From an uncultured Spirochaetota bacterium (GTDB lineage Bacteria; Spirochaetota; Spirochaetia; Treponematales; Rectinemataceae): 44,131 nt of DNA. The stretch's first letter is position 1; every line of letters starts with the position of its first letter. The notes below the pieces were generated by a model. It was not told where the DNA came from. It was given only the letters and a program-made list of their open reading frames with translations, and did no database searches. Positions 34,601 through 42,512 of this stretch are shown here, piece by piece. The translations under genes and the position numbers were made by a program. The stretch is from positions 1 through 44,131 of the forward strand of contig CAIJMU010000118.1 in the NCBI GenBank assembly GCA_903821875.1, read 5' to 3'.

Positions 34601-37123
34601 CACATGCTGGCCAGCTTCGGGAGCCGGATACAGGCCCAGCTTCCAGCCCTTCACGCGGTCAAGGGCCTGCACGGTGTCCCCGAGTGCCAGGACATCCTTG
34701 ATGCCGTCGCCGTTGGGCGAGAAGGCCCTGAGATCCGTGACGAGCCGGGCGGTCTTCTTTTCCGTATCGAGGGCCACCGGGATTTCGGGCGACTGGTAGC
34801 GGTTGCCCGCGCGGTCCTTCGAGCGGAGGCGGTAGCTGTAGTCGCCGTCGGGGACAGCGGCTCCGGCGTCGTCGCTGCCGTCCCAGGCGAGAACAGGCGC
34901 GGGTTTCTGGTTCCAGTTCCAGCTCCGGCTCACCCTACCGTTGGCAGCCAGGATTTCCCCGGTCCACAGCTCTTCCTCGCTTCCGCTCTGCGTGAAGTTG
35001 ACGCGGTTCTGGCCCTCGCTCCCCGCAGAGTTGAAGGCGACGCGGTCGGTCCTCACCGAGGCTACAGGAGCAGTCACGTCAAGGACAAAGCTCGGCGAGA
35101 GGGCCACCGGGCCAAAGCCGTTCTGGTAGTTGGCCGCGAGGCGGGCCTGGTAGCTGCCCTCGGGGAGGTTCTTTCCGTCGAGACCCCTGCCGTCGAAGAG
35201 GAAGCGTTCGGGGATGGCTGCGGGATTAGTAGAACCAAGGCTGAAGACCTCGCGGCGGGCCTTGTCGAGGATGGAAATCTTCCACGACACGAGGCCGGTG
35301 CGGACCGGGACGCTCGGCCGGAGTCCGAGGCTGTCCTGTACCCTGTCGCCGTTGGGGCTAAACACGCTGGCGTCGATCATGATGTTGACGGGCGGCTGCT
35401 GGGTGTTCACCACCACGTTCTCGAGCCGTTTCATGAAGGGGTTGGCCGCCCTGTCAGTCGAGGCCAGCGAGAATGAATAGACGCCGTCAGGAACAACCGT
35501 GCCCGCATCGCTCTTGCCGTCCCAGATGAAATCGGAGGGTCCCGCATTCTTGTACAGGGAGCTGCGTACTGCGGTACCGGCCGCGTTCAGGACCTTGAGG
35601 GTCCAGAGGTCCTCGACCGAACCCTGCTGCTTGAGGGTAATTGTGTCCTTGCTGCCGTCGCCGTCAGGGCTGAAGATCATCACTCCGTCAGCTACCGCGA
35701 GCTCAGCCAGGGGCGGCGTGGTGTCCACGGTGACGGGAAAGGGCCCCACCTCGCTCCTGTTGTCGTTGTCGTCGATCGCGGAAATCCGCACTTCGTAGTC
35801 TCCGTCGGGCACCCGTTCGCCACCGTCGCCAAAGCCGTTCCACATGAGCTTTTCCGGCACAGGGAGGCCGGTCTTGACGTAGAGGAGGCGGTTCCAGAGC
35901 CCCGTGAAACCCTCGTTTTCCGGCCTGCTCTCCTTGTTGGCGATAGTCCGGACCGGCTCCGCCTGGCCGCTCGGGGAAATAGCCATCTGGTAGGAAGCGA
36001 TGTAGCGCTGGTCGACAATGTGGATGGGGATGTCCAGGATGTCGAGCTTGCCATCGGCATTGGGGGACAGGTACCAGGGACCCCAGTCGGTCGTCGGGAA
36101 CTGGGCGCTGATGTCGGGACCCTTCTGGTCAACCACGCCCAGGGGCAGGGTGAGGCCCGTCGAGATGCTGTAGACAGAGCCGTAGAGGGGGGTGACTGCC
36201 AGGGCTGGCCTGAGTTCGCTCTTGTCCCAGCCCTGCTGTGCCATAAAGGAATCATCCTTCAGGCCCGAGAGCGGGAAGGTTCCCATGAAGGCGAGGGAGG
36301 GAAGGAGGTTCTTTTTTGCGCCTCCCGCGAGTTCCCGCACCGAGGGGAAGCCCCAGCCCAGCCTGAGGGTCAGCATGTCCCTCCACACGAGGCTCCCGGA
36401 AAGTCCCAGTCCGAGGTCAATGAAGGAGGGCAGGGAGAGGTCCAGCCCCGCACCGATCTTGAACTCGTCGCTCCGGATGAGGAGGGCGCGGGCCCCTCCG
36501 GACAGCGTAAAGGGAGCCTGTACGGCCCAGGTGGAAGCAGCGGTCGAGTAGCCCTTCCCTATGTTCGCCAGGACCGCACCGTAGCGGAAGTCCTTGAGAA
36601 AGCCGAGGTCGCCCAGTTTATGGATGACACCGAGGTCAAGGCAGAGGCCAAAGCCATAGTCCTGGTTCCAGCCAAAGCTCGTATCGAGGGCAGCGCCGAC
36701 CAGGAAGTTCGGGAAGAGATCCTTCGAGATGCCTCCTCGTAGCTGGGCGAGGGTGCCCAGGGGAAGGTCGGTCATCGAGCCGGGCGTGGAGACAAAGTAG
36801 AGGCCGCCGTTCCAGACCCCGTAGGGCTGGGGAAGGTCAAAGCCAAGGTTGATCGCCGTGCCTAGGCCCTGGATACCGAAATCGCTCAACAGGCCGTAGC
36901 CGATATCGAGGACGGGGCGCTGCTGGGCCCCCGAGGCAGCGGGGTTGAATCGGTCGGCCCAGGGTGCGTCGAGGAAGGTAGCCGAGGGACCCGAGCCAGC
37001 CGGGATAGGCGCACCGAGGAGGGGAAGAAGGTAGCTGCCAGCGGGGGGATCGCTCGCGGCGAGTGACGAGCTTGCCAGTACGCCGACTAAGGCTGCGATC
37101 GCGAGGGGCTGTAGTTTCCGCAT
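31694..37123 (-). CDS. Giant outer-membrane protein: UPF0164-like barrel, about 12 FlgD/Ig-like repeats, OmpA C-terminal domain
   Basis: The 1809-residue product has a signal peptide (residues 1-23). Residues about 24-340 resemble the spirochaete UPF0164/FadL-like barrel (FNPAASGAQQ, repeated amphipathic strands, many Gly/aromatic turns). From about 345 to 1620 there are about 12 Ig-like modules, each opening with an SPNGDGxxD-type motif and closing with WDGxDxxGxxVxDGxY and DxAGN, as in FlgD-like Ig domains. A block of four modules is duplicated with an exact 431-residue period. Residues about 1640-1800 are an OmpA-like domain (IEGHANSIGK, STDRAELVRKMLVAAGVDAK, NRWKNRRVEF), which should bind peptidoglycan. 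It lies downstream of exbBD-tonB. Its role may be structural, adhesive or transport. Confidence 0.85.
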   Translation of the reverse strand: MRKLQPLAIAALVGVLASSSLAASDPPAGSYLLPLLGAPIPAGSGPSATFLDAPWADRFNPAASGAQQRPVLDIGYGLLSDFGIQGLGTAINLGFDLPQPYGVWNGGLYFVSTPGSMTDLPLGTLAQLRGGISKDLFPNFLVGAALDTSFGWNQDYGFGLCLDLGVIHKLGDLGFLKDFRYGAVLANIGKGYSTAASTWAVQAPFTLSGGARALLIRSDEFKIGAGLDLSLPSFIDLGLGLSGSLVWRDMLTLRLGWGFPSVRELAGGAKKNLLPSLAFMGTFPLSGLKDDSFMAQQGWDKSELRPALAVTPLYGSVYSISTGLTLPLGVVDQKGPDISAQFPTTDWGPWYLSPNADGKLDILDIPIHIVDQRYIASYQMAISPSGQAEPVRTIANKESRPENEGFTGLWNRLLYVKTGLPVPEKLMWNGFGDGGERVPDGDYEVRISAIDDNDNRSEVGPFPVTVDTTPPLAELAVADGVMIFSPDGDGSKDTITLKQQGSVEDLWTLKVLNAAGTAVRSSLYKNAGPSDFIWDGKSDAGTVVPDGVYSFSLASTDRAANPFMKRLENVVVNTQQPPVNIMIDASVFSPNGDRVQDSLGLRPSVPVRTGLVSWKISILDKARREVFSLGSTNPAAIPERFLFDGRGLDGKNLPEGSYQARLAANYQNGFGPVALSPSFVLDVTAPVASVRTDRVAFNSAGSEGQNRVNFTQSGSEEELWTGEILAANGRVSRSWNWNQKPAPVLAWDGSDDAGAAVPDGDYSYRLRSKDRAGNRYQSPEIPVALDTEKKTARLVTDLRAFSPNGDGIKDVLALGDTVQALDRVKGWKLGLYPAPEAGQHVDTTKPLKSWAGTNVIPPGFSWTGTKSDGSKAQDGRYVALLEVRWANDDAVEAQTLPILLDTVAPSISVSAFPLDFAPNEDSLQKTTTISQKAVPGDNWEARLLSTSGNPVRTWSWKGQVESLVWDGSDDSGNTVVNGSYRYEIVSTDEAGNAGRAQVSAIRVDARKPQVSVTASAPGLSPNGDGVFDTITFALDHDQGVREGISNWTLNILDASGAESLSVSGSRENIPETYVWKGLSASGTLVEGLYKARLTIMYTNGNHPVATSPNFVLDVTAPVATVTADRSAFNPAGKEAQSHVTFTQSGSEEQRWAAEILASDGSVQRSWSWKDGPEASLVWDGTNDDGAPVLDGSYFYRLRSQDRAGNSYQSPVFPVALDTEKKTARLGSDLRAFSPNGDGIKDVLALSDTVPGSNRVKGWKLAIYPAPESGQQADRTRAIRTWSGTTSILPAFTWIGDRDDGLKAPEGRYVAILEVSWANDDTAEAQTLPILLDTVSPALSASAFPLLFSPNPESRHRTSKIVQRAVPGDDWEGQLLDSKGNALRSWSWKGQVEDLVWDATDSAGNRVADGSYRYEVSSTDSAGNATRVVIPSIAVDARQAQVFVTASAPGLSPNNDGVMDDVSFSLLVNLRDGVSEWRFSILDSAGSERVSFSGADSDVPSRLSWNGKNSDGQVVEGAYTGLFRIDYSKGDRVESKTGTIIVDITPPAVELGLSPDFFSPDNDGVDDELTMRIAVKDKSELTAWKLDINEVSVEETPGSKPKERLFASWSGKGVPAGVITWDGKSSKGETVESATDYNLRFGIADVYGNRSELNGKVAVDVLVIREADKLKIKVPSIVFRANAADFNGLDAATVSKNSRVIARIAEILNKFRGYGIAIEGHANSIGKIYGYSAAKVEAEEKGELLPLSTDRAELVRKMLVAAGVDAKRLSVLGMGSGRPVVDFKDAVNRWKNRRVEFILIKAAASGGSGE
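32490..35367 (-). repeat. Tandem 1293-nt higher-order repeat within the giant outer-membrane gene
   Basis: Equivalent motif positions recur at exactly 1293 nt: the SPNGD codons at 35345, 34052 and 32759, and the GACATCCTTG element at 34691 and 33398. Two full four-Ig blocks plus a third copy of the first Ig module are present, with no net insertion or deletion. Limits are approximate. Confidence 0.88.
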
Positions 37124-37191
37124 TCCGAAGTCCTCAGGGGAGTGATGTCGTGTAACTCATGACCGGGCTGTCCAGCTACGTACACGCTGGG

Positions 37192-37215
37192 AATATACCA
37201 CAATTATGCTGTCAA
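37192..37215 (-). promoter_or_regulatory. Possible extended -10 promoter of the giant outer-membrane gene
   Basis: On the minus strand TGGTATATT (37192-37200) is a TGn-extended -10 lying about 70 nt before the ATG. TTGACA is present at 37210-37215 but only 12-13 nt away, too close for a standard -35. The region is locally AT-rich. Confidence 0.45.
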
Positions 37216-37224
37216 AAGTCGTTT

Positions 37225-38265
37225 CTAATCGAAGCGATAGGTGAAGCTCCCGGTTACCGCCTCGCGCGTCGCGTTGAAATAGGAGCCCTTCCTGAAGGCA
37301 TAATCCACGGCCTCGTCGATGTCCCCGTAGCCTGAGGAGGAAACCAGTTCGAGCTTGTCCAGGCGGGGCTTGCCCGAACCGTCGGCGGCAGCCACGGTAA
37401 AGCGTAGGGTCACCGCCTTCGGGCGGGGGTTGCGGGACTTGAAGTCGGCGGTGGAAGCGTCGTAGCCCGCGTCTTCGAGGAGGGTCCAGAGCTCTTCGCG
37501 GTTGGCCAGGGGCACATTTCCGGAGATCCGCCAGAGCCCCTCGCCGCGGGCATAGAACTTCATGAAGACCCTGCGCCGCTCGGCAGTCGAAAAGCCCGGA
37601 AGGTCGCGGAGCTTGTCCGGCAGGGATTCATCGACCACGAGGGGAAGGGGAAGGAAGAGGTAGACCGGCACGTAGAGGTTACGGCCAGCCTTCCCCGCCT
37701 CGGCGCCGAAGACCGTATCTGCGGAGTTGCCCTTTTCCGACGTGCGGTAGGTCTGGTTGGGGGTGGCTGCCGGACTGCCACTGGTGACAGCAGTGGAGCT
37801 GAAGGTCTGGGAGGAGCTGGTCTCGGTCGTGGGACGGACAGTGGTGGCCGCTGTCGGCGGCGGCGTGGCTTCACGGCTCGGCACGCTGACTTTGGGCGTT
37901 GCCCGCGGCTTTTCCGGCGGGCTTAGCGGAGGCGGAGGGCTGGGCAGGGCTGAAGCCTTGGGGGCAGGTGGTTCCGCTACGCCCGGGGGAGGCGTGACAG
38001 CCTGGATTTCAGGCCCGGGCGCCGGGGATGCGGCCTCGACCGTGGCCCCGTCCTCCAGGGTCACGTACACCGTGCTCGGCAGGCGGTCGAACACAGTGGG
38101 CCTGAGCAGGCCGAACACAAAGAGGGCAGCCACGAGGAGGCCGAAAAAGGCGAGAGACACAATCCAGCTTTCAAGGCCGCGCTTCCTGTCGGCAGCGCGG
38201 AGGAAGATCTCCCGCGCGGAAAGACCCGGCGAGAGGGGGGACGGCGCCGTGGGCCGGAGCGTCAC
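37225..38265 (-). CDS. tonB: TonB-like energy transducer
   Basis: Transmits proton-motive force from ExbB/ExbD to the outer membrane. The 346-residue product has one membrane span (WIVSLAFFGLLVAALFVFGLL, residues about 35-55), a long Pro/Ser/Thr-rich periplasmic linker (about 85-170) and a C-terminal TonB-like domain (PKAVTLRFTVAAADG, SSGYGDIDEAVDYAFRKGSY). The start is GTG, overlapping the exbD stop (GTGA). The C-terminal domain is longer and more divergent than in E. coli TonB. No TonB-dependent receptor is in the window. Confidence 0.82.
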   Translation of the reverse strand: MTLRPTAPSPLSPGLSAREIFLRAADRKRGLESWIVSLAFFGLLVAALFVFGLLRPTVFDRLPSTVYVTLEDGATVEAASPAPGPEIQAVTPPPGVAEPPAPKASALPSPPPPLSPPEKPRATPKVSVPSREATPPPTAATTVRPTTETSSSQTFSSTAVTSGSPAATPNQTYRTSEKGNSADTVFGAEAGKAGRNLYVPVYLFLPLPLVVDESLPDKLRDLPGFSTAERRRVFMKFYARGEGLWRISGNVPLANREELWTLLEDAGYDASTADFKSRNPRPKAVTLRFTVAAADGSGKPRLDKLELVSSSGYGDIDEAVDYAFRKGSYFNATREAVTGSFTYRFD

Positions 38266-38732
38266 GGCGTGCCGGCTCCTGGTTTGACGCTGGCCGGGTT
38301 GGTGGCCGTGCCGCCCTGGGCCGTGGAGGTGGCGAGCCCGACGGAGTCGATGCCATTCCGGCGCAGGGCATCCATGGCCGATACGACAAGCTGGTATTCA
38401 GCAACAGAGGGAGCTTCAAGGATGGCCCTGATTGGCGCGTCGGCAGTCCCGGCCCTGTGGATGATGGCCGCTTGGGCAACAGCCGCCTCGAGTCCCAGAA
38501 GGTCGACCCTCTCGCCATCGACATAGATCTCGTCCGAAGAGACCGCCACGATGCGGATCTCGCCCAGGGGCACCGGCTGCGCCGTGGAGGAACCCGGGAG
38601 GGAGAGGGAAATGCCGGGGGCAGTCCTGAAGGTCGTCGTGATCATGAAAAAGATGGTGATCATCATGATGACGTCGATCAAGGGAGTCATGTCGATGGAA
38701 GCGCGAGGCACCAGGCGCCTTTGAAACCTCAT
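38262..38732 (-). CDS. exbD: ExbD/TolR proton-channel subunit
   Basis: The 156-residue product has a short cytoplasmic start, one membrane helix with the key proton-carrying Asp20 in IDMTPLIDVIMMITIFFMI, and a periplasmic domain with the conserved swapped-strand pattern (EIYVDGERVDLLGLEAAVAQ, then IEAP-like ILEAPSVAEYQLVVSAMDAL). It ends in a Gly/Thr-rich tail of about 25 residues. The ATG overlaps the exbB stop. Confidence 0.93.
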   Translation of the reverse strand: MRFQRRLVPRASIDMTPLIDVIMMITIFFMITTTFRTAPGISLSLPGSSTAQPVPLGEIRIVAVSSDEIYVDGERVDLLGLEAAVAQAAIIHRAGTADAPIRAILEAPSVAEYQLVVSAMDALRRNGIDSVGLATSTAQGGTATNPASVKPGAGTP

Positions 38733-39394
38733 GATCCTGCCTTGATGTCGGCAAAGAAGGAGGGCGAGGGGGCTTTCGGCGGGCGGGCCTTCCCCGAGTT
38801 GATCATGAGGATGAGGGCGTTCACCTGGTTTTCGAGCTTGATGATCATGTTGTTGGCCTTGCCCACGAGGTAGTTGTAAAAGGATACCGAGGGGACTGCG
38901 ACGACGATTCCACCCACCGTCGTAATGAGGGCCTCTGCCACTCCGTTGGCCAGCACCGAGGGATCGCTTACTGCCCCGAACTGGCCCAGGACGCCGAAGG
39001 CCTTCATCACGCCCGTCACCGTGCCTAGGAGGCCGAGGAGGGGAGAAATGCTCGCGATCGTCCCGATGACCTGGATGTTCTTCTCCAGGCGGGGGACTTC
39101 CTGGGCTGCGGCGTCCTTGAGGACCTCTTTCTGGACGCTTTCGGGATAGTCGCGGTGCTCGATGCCCACCTTCATCAGACCCGACAGAGGCGAGAGGTTG
39201 GTGTCACAGATGGCGAGGGCCTCATCGTAGTGACCTTTTTCGAGGGAGACCTTGATCCTGCGATAGAGGACATCCTCGTCCACCGAGATCCGGCGGAAAT
39301 ACAGGAGACGCTCCACGACGACGGCAACAACCACGACCGCCAAGGCCATGATCACCCAGAGAACGATGCCGCCCTTTTCCACAAACCCGAGCAT
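38729..39394 (-). CDS. exbB: ExbB/MotA/TolQ proton-channel subunit
   Basis: The 221-residue product has three predicted membrane spans: near residues 8-30 (GGIVLWVIMALAVVVVAVVV), and the pair around LLGTVTGVMKAF and ANGVAEALITTVGGIVVAVP, the latter two being the MotA/ExbB proton-channel motif. GGGAGG precedes the ATG by four bases. It heads a translationally coupled exbB-exbD-tonB unit. Confidence 0.94.
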   Translation of the reverse strand: MLGFVEKGGIVLWVIMALAVVVVAVVVERLLYFRRISVDEDVLYRRIKVSLEKGHYDEALAICDTNLSPLSGLMKVGIEHRDYPESVQKEVLKDAAAQEVPRLEKNIQVIGTIASISPLLGLLGTVTGVMKAFGVLGQFGAVSDPSVLANGVAEALITTVGGIVVAVPSVSFYNYLVGKANNMIIKLENQVNALILMINSGKARPPKAPSPSFFADIKAGS

Positions 39395-39421
39395 GATGCC
39401 TCCCGCGGGATTGGCTCCCCG

Positions 39422-39463
39422 CCTTGCCTGACGATAGCGGGTCTGGGCAAATCAGGCAAGGCA
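39422..39463. terminator. Perfect 11-bp inverted repeat between caspase and exbB genes
   Basis: GCCTTGCCTGA (39422-39432) and its exact complement (39453-39463) are separated by 20 nt, without a U-tract on either side. It may separate the caspase unit from exbB or be a regulator site. Confidence 0.5.
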
Positions 39464-39555
39464 GCGAGCAGTCGCGGGGGCCGGCATCGATTTCACCCAG
39501 GCTGCTTGATTCATGGCCCCAGTGTTCCCCGGGCCGTGAAACCTCCGCATCAGCC

Positions 39556-41817
39556 TCAGAGCTGAATACCCAGAAAGGGCCTTGAAAAGGCAAACACCGT
39601 TGCCCCATCGAAGAGGATAGGTAGCATTCCAGGATTCCCGCTCCCCACCGAAAGGCCATCGAAATAGAAATGCTGGTCAAAGCCCGCAAGCAAACCTGGC
39701 CCTCCCTCCACGGGGCGATACGAGAGAAAGAGCCTCGTCTGAGGAATCAGGTCACGCCGCAGGTCATTCTGGCTAGCGCGGAAATCGAGCTTGAAGCCGA
39801 CGCGGTTGTAGGCGATTCCCGCATCCATGTGAAGGGCAAGCCCAGGCAGAAGAATGGGAAAGCGGAATCCCAGTCCCGCCCCAAGGGATATCGCCGGAGG
39901 AGCGGTCGCGGCATCTTCGACGCCGGTCCGGGACTCAAAGAGGAAATACTTGTAGAACCATTCACTTCCAAAACGGATCACCATGGTGGGCACAAGGTTC
40001 CGATCCCAGGCATTGCCGGTCCCCGAAAAAGCCAGGGCGAAATCAACGTGATTCTGCCCGTTGAACTGGATGTCGATGATTCCGATCGGCAAACCGGTCA
40101 ACTTCCGCGAAATGTTCACCAGGCCGATCTGGAGACCGGTTCCTTCATCCGCATAATTGACAAAACCCAGCTGGATGCCACGGAAATTCCGCGCGAGGTT
40201 GAGGCCATAGGCAACTTGCAATCCCGTGAACTCACCCCAGGCCTGGTTGAGCAGGCCTGCCTGGAGGAAATTGCCATCCTGGGCGAGGTAGTTGGAAAGA
40301 CCGATCTGCCCCAGCCGCAAGGTCCCCTCGATGAAATTAAAGGCCCCCAGCTGTACTCCGGCGAAGTCTCCTCGCGTGACGTTGAGCAGCCACGATGCCT
40401 GGCCACCGATCGCGTCTCCGCCTGTCCAGTTAAGCCCCGCGCTCAGCTGGAGGCCGATCAGGTCTCCCTTGGCCAGCGAGCCGCCCAGCGCCGATTGCAG
40501 CCCGACGAAATCACCTCCGGTCCAGTCGAGCGCGCCGGCGAATTGCGCCCCGGTGAAGTCCTGCGCCGCCGTAGCGACGAACATCGCTCCCTGCGCGCCT
40601 TGCGAAGAAGTATCGATCGTCCCATAAACAAGGGAAAGCATGAGGCCAGAAAGCTGCTTGCTCTGTCCTCCAAAGACATCGAGAACCAGGGAATCGCGGC
40701 CGTCGCGATCGGAAATGGAAATGCCGGTACCAAGCCAGTCCAGCCCGGGGGATGAGCTCCCTCGATTTCGTGTGGCGCTTTTAGAGACCGCCTTCAGGGT
40801 TTCCGGCGAGACCCTGTACAGCCCCGCTTCGTCGGCGATGATCATGGATTCCAGCAGCGAGCCGCCTTCATCGACCGTTACCCGGTAGTAGCCTTCCTCC
40901 ACGCGGATCGACAGCTCACGCTCTTCTTCCTTGGCGAGTTCGACCACGAGCTTGTTTGAAATGTCCCTGATCGCCACGCGTCCCCGCAATCCCTTGGGAA
41001 ATAGTATGATCGGCCCGCCCTGCCTGATGTCCGTCAGCACAAGGTTGCCTTTTCCGTTCAGCTTGATGTCGAAGGCCGGATGCTGCGTGCCGCCGCTCGC
41101 GCGCTCGGTCTCGGCCAGGGTGCGATCATAGGCGTAGGCGTAGGCTTCGTTGAGCGTTACCGTGCCGTCGGCGTTGGAATCCGCCGCACCCCGCAGGGCC
41201 TCGATCAGCGAATGCGTGAAGAAGGACGACTCGATCCTGTCGGATTCCTGGGAGACTTCGTCAGCCGTGCTGGAGGTGATGAAGGCGTGTCCCTCGACCT
41301 CGGACGAAAGGTCCTGGAGGAAGGGCACGCCGATCTGCCCACCCTTTTGCCGTGTGAAGGCTCCCGACGAACAGGAATCAAGTATGACGATTTCCACCTC
41401 CGCCCCGACGGCCGTGATACGTGACTTCAGGTCGGCGTAGTCCATGCGCTCTCCGTCGAGAAGGAGCCCCCGCTCGTCGGAGTGTCCCGAGAAATAGAAG
41501 AGGAATTGCGCCTGTCGCGACGCTCCTGCGCCTTTGCGCAGCTTCGACTGAAGGAAGGCCAGCCCCCTCGCCAGGCTATCCTTGTCGGGATTGATCAGCA
41601 ACAGGCTGTTCTCGTCCTTGATCCCTCCCATCCTGACCAGGAGGTCCTGGAAGCGTTTTGCGTCGCTCGCGGCGTACTTCAGTGTACCCGTACCCTTCCC
41701 GCCCGAGTTTGAGCCCGCCACCAGGGCGAAACGCTCGATGGCGTCGAGGGCGAAGGCCGGAAAAGCCTGCGAGGCGATGCTTGCGAACAAGGTAATAATT
41801 ATGAATAAGCGTCTCAT
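39556..41817 (-). CDS. Secreted caspase-like (C14) peptidase with EF-hand loop and C-terminal surface-repeat barrel
   Basis: The 753-residue product has a signal peptide (cleavage near AFA, residues 21-23). The caspase-like domain (about 28-240) has the catalytic dyad H112 in FYFSGHSDERG and C149 in IVILDSCSSGAF. A canonical 12-residue calcium loop DSNADGTVTLNE lies at 213-224. A short linker domain (about 255-345) contains beta-rich PEGA-like strands. Residues about 370-580 carry G-x-Q-x-G-x-x-N-type surface repeats like those called LA_2272 repeats, predicting amphipathic strands, and the end (about 600-753) has barrel-like strands closing in FLGIQL. The ATG overlaps the probable anti-sigma stop. 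Likely an envelope-exposed, signal-responsive protease. Proteolysis itself is not shown. Confidence 0.85.
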   Translation of the reverse strand: MRRLFIIITLFASIASQAFPAFALDAIERFALVAGSNSGGKGTGTLKYAASDAKRFQDLLVRMGGIKDENSLLLINPDKDSLARGLAFLQSKLRKGAGASRQAQFLFYFSGHSDERGLLLDGERMDYADLKSRITAVGAEVEIVILDSCSSGAFTRQKGGQIGVPFLQDLSSEVEGHAFITSSTADEVSQESDRIESSFFTHSLIEALRGAADSNADGTVTLNEAYAYAYDRTLAETERASGGTQHPAFDIKLNGKGNLVLTDIRQGGPIILFPKGLRGRVAIRDISNKLVVELAKEEERELSIRVEEGYYRVTVDEGGSLLESMIIADEAGLYRVSPETLKAVSKSATRNRGSSSPGLDWLGTGISISDRDGRDSLVLDVFGGQSKQLSGLMLSLVYGTIDTSSQGAQGAMFVATAAQDFTGAQFAGALDWTGGDFVGLQSALGGSLAKGDLIGLQLSAGLNWTGGDAIGGQASWLLNVTRGDFAGVQLGAFNFIEGTLRLGQIGLSNYLAQDGNFLQAGLLNQAWGEFTGLQVAYGLNLARNFRGIQLGFVNYADEGTGLQIGLVNISRKLTGLPIGIIDIQFNGQNHVDFALAFSGTGNAWDRNLVPTMVIRFGSEWFYKYFLFESRTGVEDAATAPPAISLGAGLGFRFPILLPGLALHMDAGIAYNRVGFKLDFRASQNDLRRDLIPQTRLFLSYRPVEGGPGLLAGFDQHFYFDGLSVGSGNPGMLPILFDGATVFAFSRPFLGIQL

Positions 41818-42512
41818 CGTACGGGCTCCTTGTCTTTCGCTTTCTTGATAATGTGGAATTCCGCCGCCGAGAATCCGCGCTTGACCGCATCGGCGCCTTC
41901 TCCTCGGGAGAGCGCCTTCGCCATGTCCTCGGCGGCCGAGACCGCGAAGGGCCGTTCGCTGGCGAAGGCGACGAGCAATTCGAAATCCGGCGCATCGTCC
42001 AGTCGGTAGGCGTAAGGAAGAAGGGCCGGCTTCCCCGGCTCAAGCTGGCCGGAACGGTCGGAGTCGAGGGGGAAATGCCTGGTCACGGTGCCACGCCCAT
42101 CCACCGAAAGGATCACGACTTCGCGCTTCGTCGCTGTGACGCAGGCCAGCTGGATCTCCTCTCCCTGACCCAATTCCACTCCATCGGCGAGAATCTCGGA
42201 CCCAGAGGGAGTGCGGTGGTAGACGAGGAGGCCGAGATCGCCCCGCTTGATGCGCAGCCCATCGTCAAAAGACGGCATCGCGAGCATGACCACAGCTGCC
42301 AGCGCGGCAGATAGTGCCAGCACGGCGCCTGCCCTTGGAATCCAGACCCCTCCCCATCGACCTGCCACAGGGCGAGTCGGCAGGCGTGGATGCGCGCTGA
42401 TGAAAACCCGATCTGCGGACCGCAGGGCTTCAACGGCCACGACAGCGTCGGCTTCCAGGCCGCTGTGCAGCTCCCCAGCAGCGATTCTCTCAAGTTCGAG
42501 GACGCTCCTCAT
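41814..42512 (-). CDS. Probable single-pass anti-sigma factor with DUF4384-like periplasmic domain
   Basis: The 232-residue product has an N-terminal cytoplasmic part (residues 1-58: LELERIAAGELHSGLEADAV, a helical stretch such as anti-sigma factors use to hold sigma) without a zinc motif. One transmembrane helix follows (about 61-80, AGAVLALSAALAAVVMLAMP). The periplasmic domain resembles DUF4384: GLLVYHRTPSG..., GEEIQLACVTATKREVVILS, GRGTVTRHFPLDS, LLPYAYRLDD. The ATG at 42512 has GGAGG seven bases upstream and overlaps the sigma stop (ATGA); it overlaps the caspase start likewise. Position next to an ECF-like gene supports the anti-sigma role, but no known anti-sigma family is recognised with certainty. 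Confidence 0.72.
   Translation of the reverse strand: MRSVLELERIAAGELHSGLEADAVVAVEALRSADRVFISAHPRLPTRPVAGRWGGVWIPRAGAVLALSAALAAVVMLAMPSFDDGLRIKRGDLGLLVYHRTPSGSEILADGVELGQGEEIQLACVTATKREVVILSVDGRGTVTRHFPLDSDRSGQLEPGKPALLPYAYRLDDAPDFELLVAFASERPFAVSAAEDMAKALSRGEGADAVKRGFSAAEFHIIKKAKDKEPVR

Noticed and set aside
34331-35476. Plus-strand frame opposite the Ig-repeat gene
   Set aside because: It arises from the repeated GC-rich codons of the true gene; composition (Gly/Ala/Val/Arg) is that of a shadow.
37205-37220. TTGACA as -35 of the giant outer-membrane gene
   Set aside because: It lies only 12-13 nt from TATATT, too close for a sigma-70 promoter, so only an extended -10 was proposed.
39670-40755. 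361-codon plus-strand frame opposite the caspase-like gene
   Set aside because: Antisense to a gene with signal peptide and catalytic dyad; no motif of its own.
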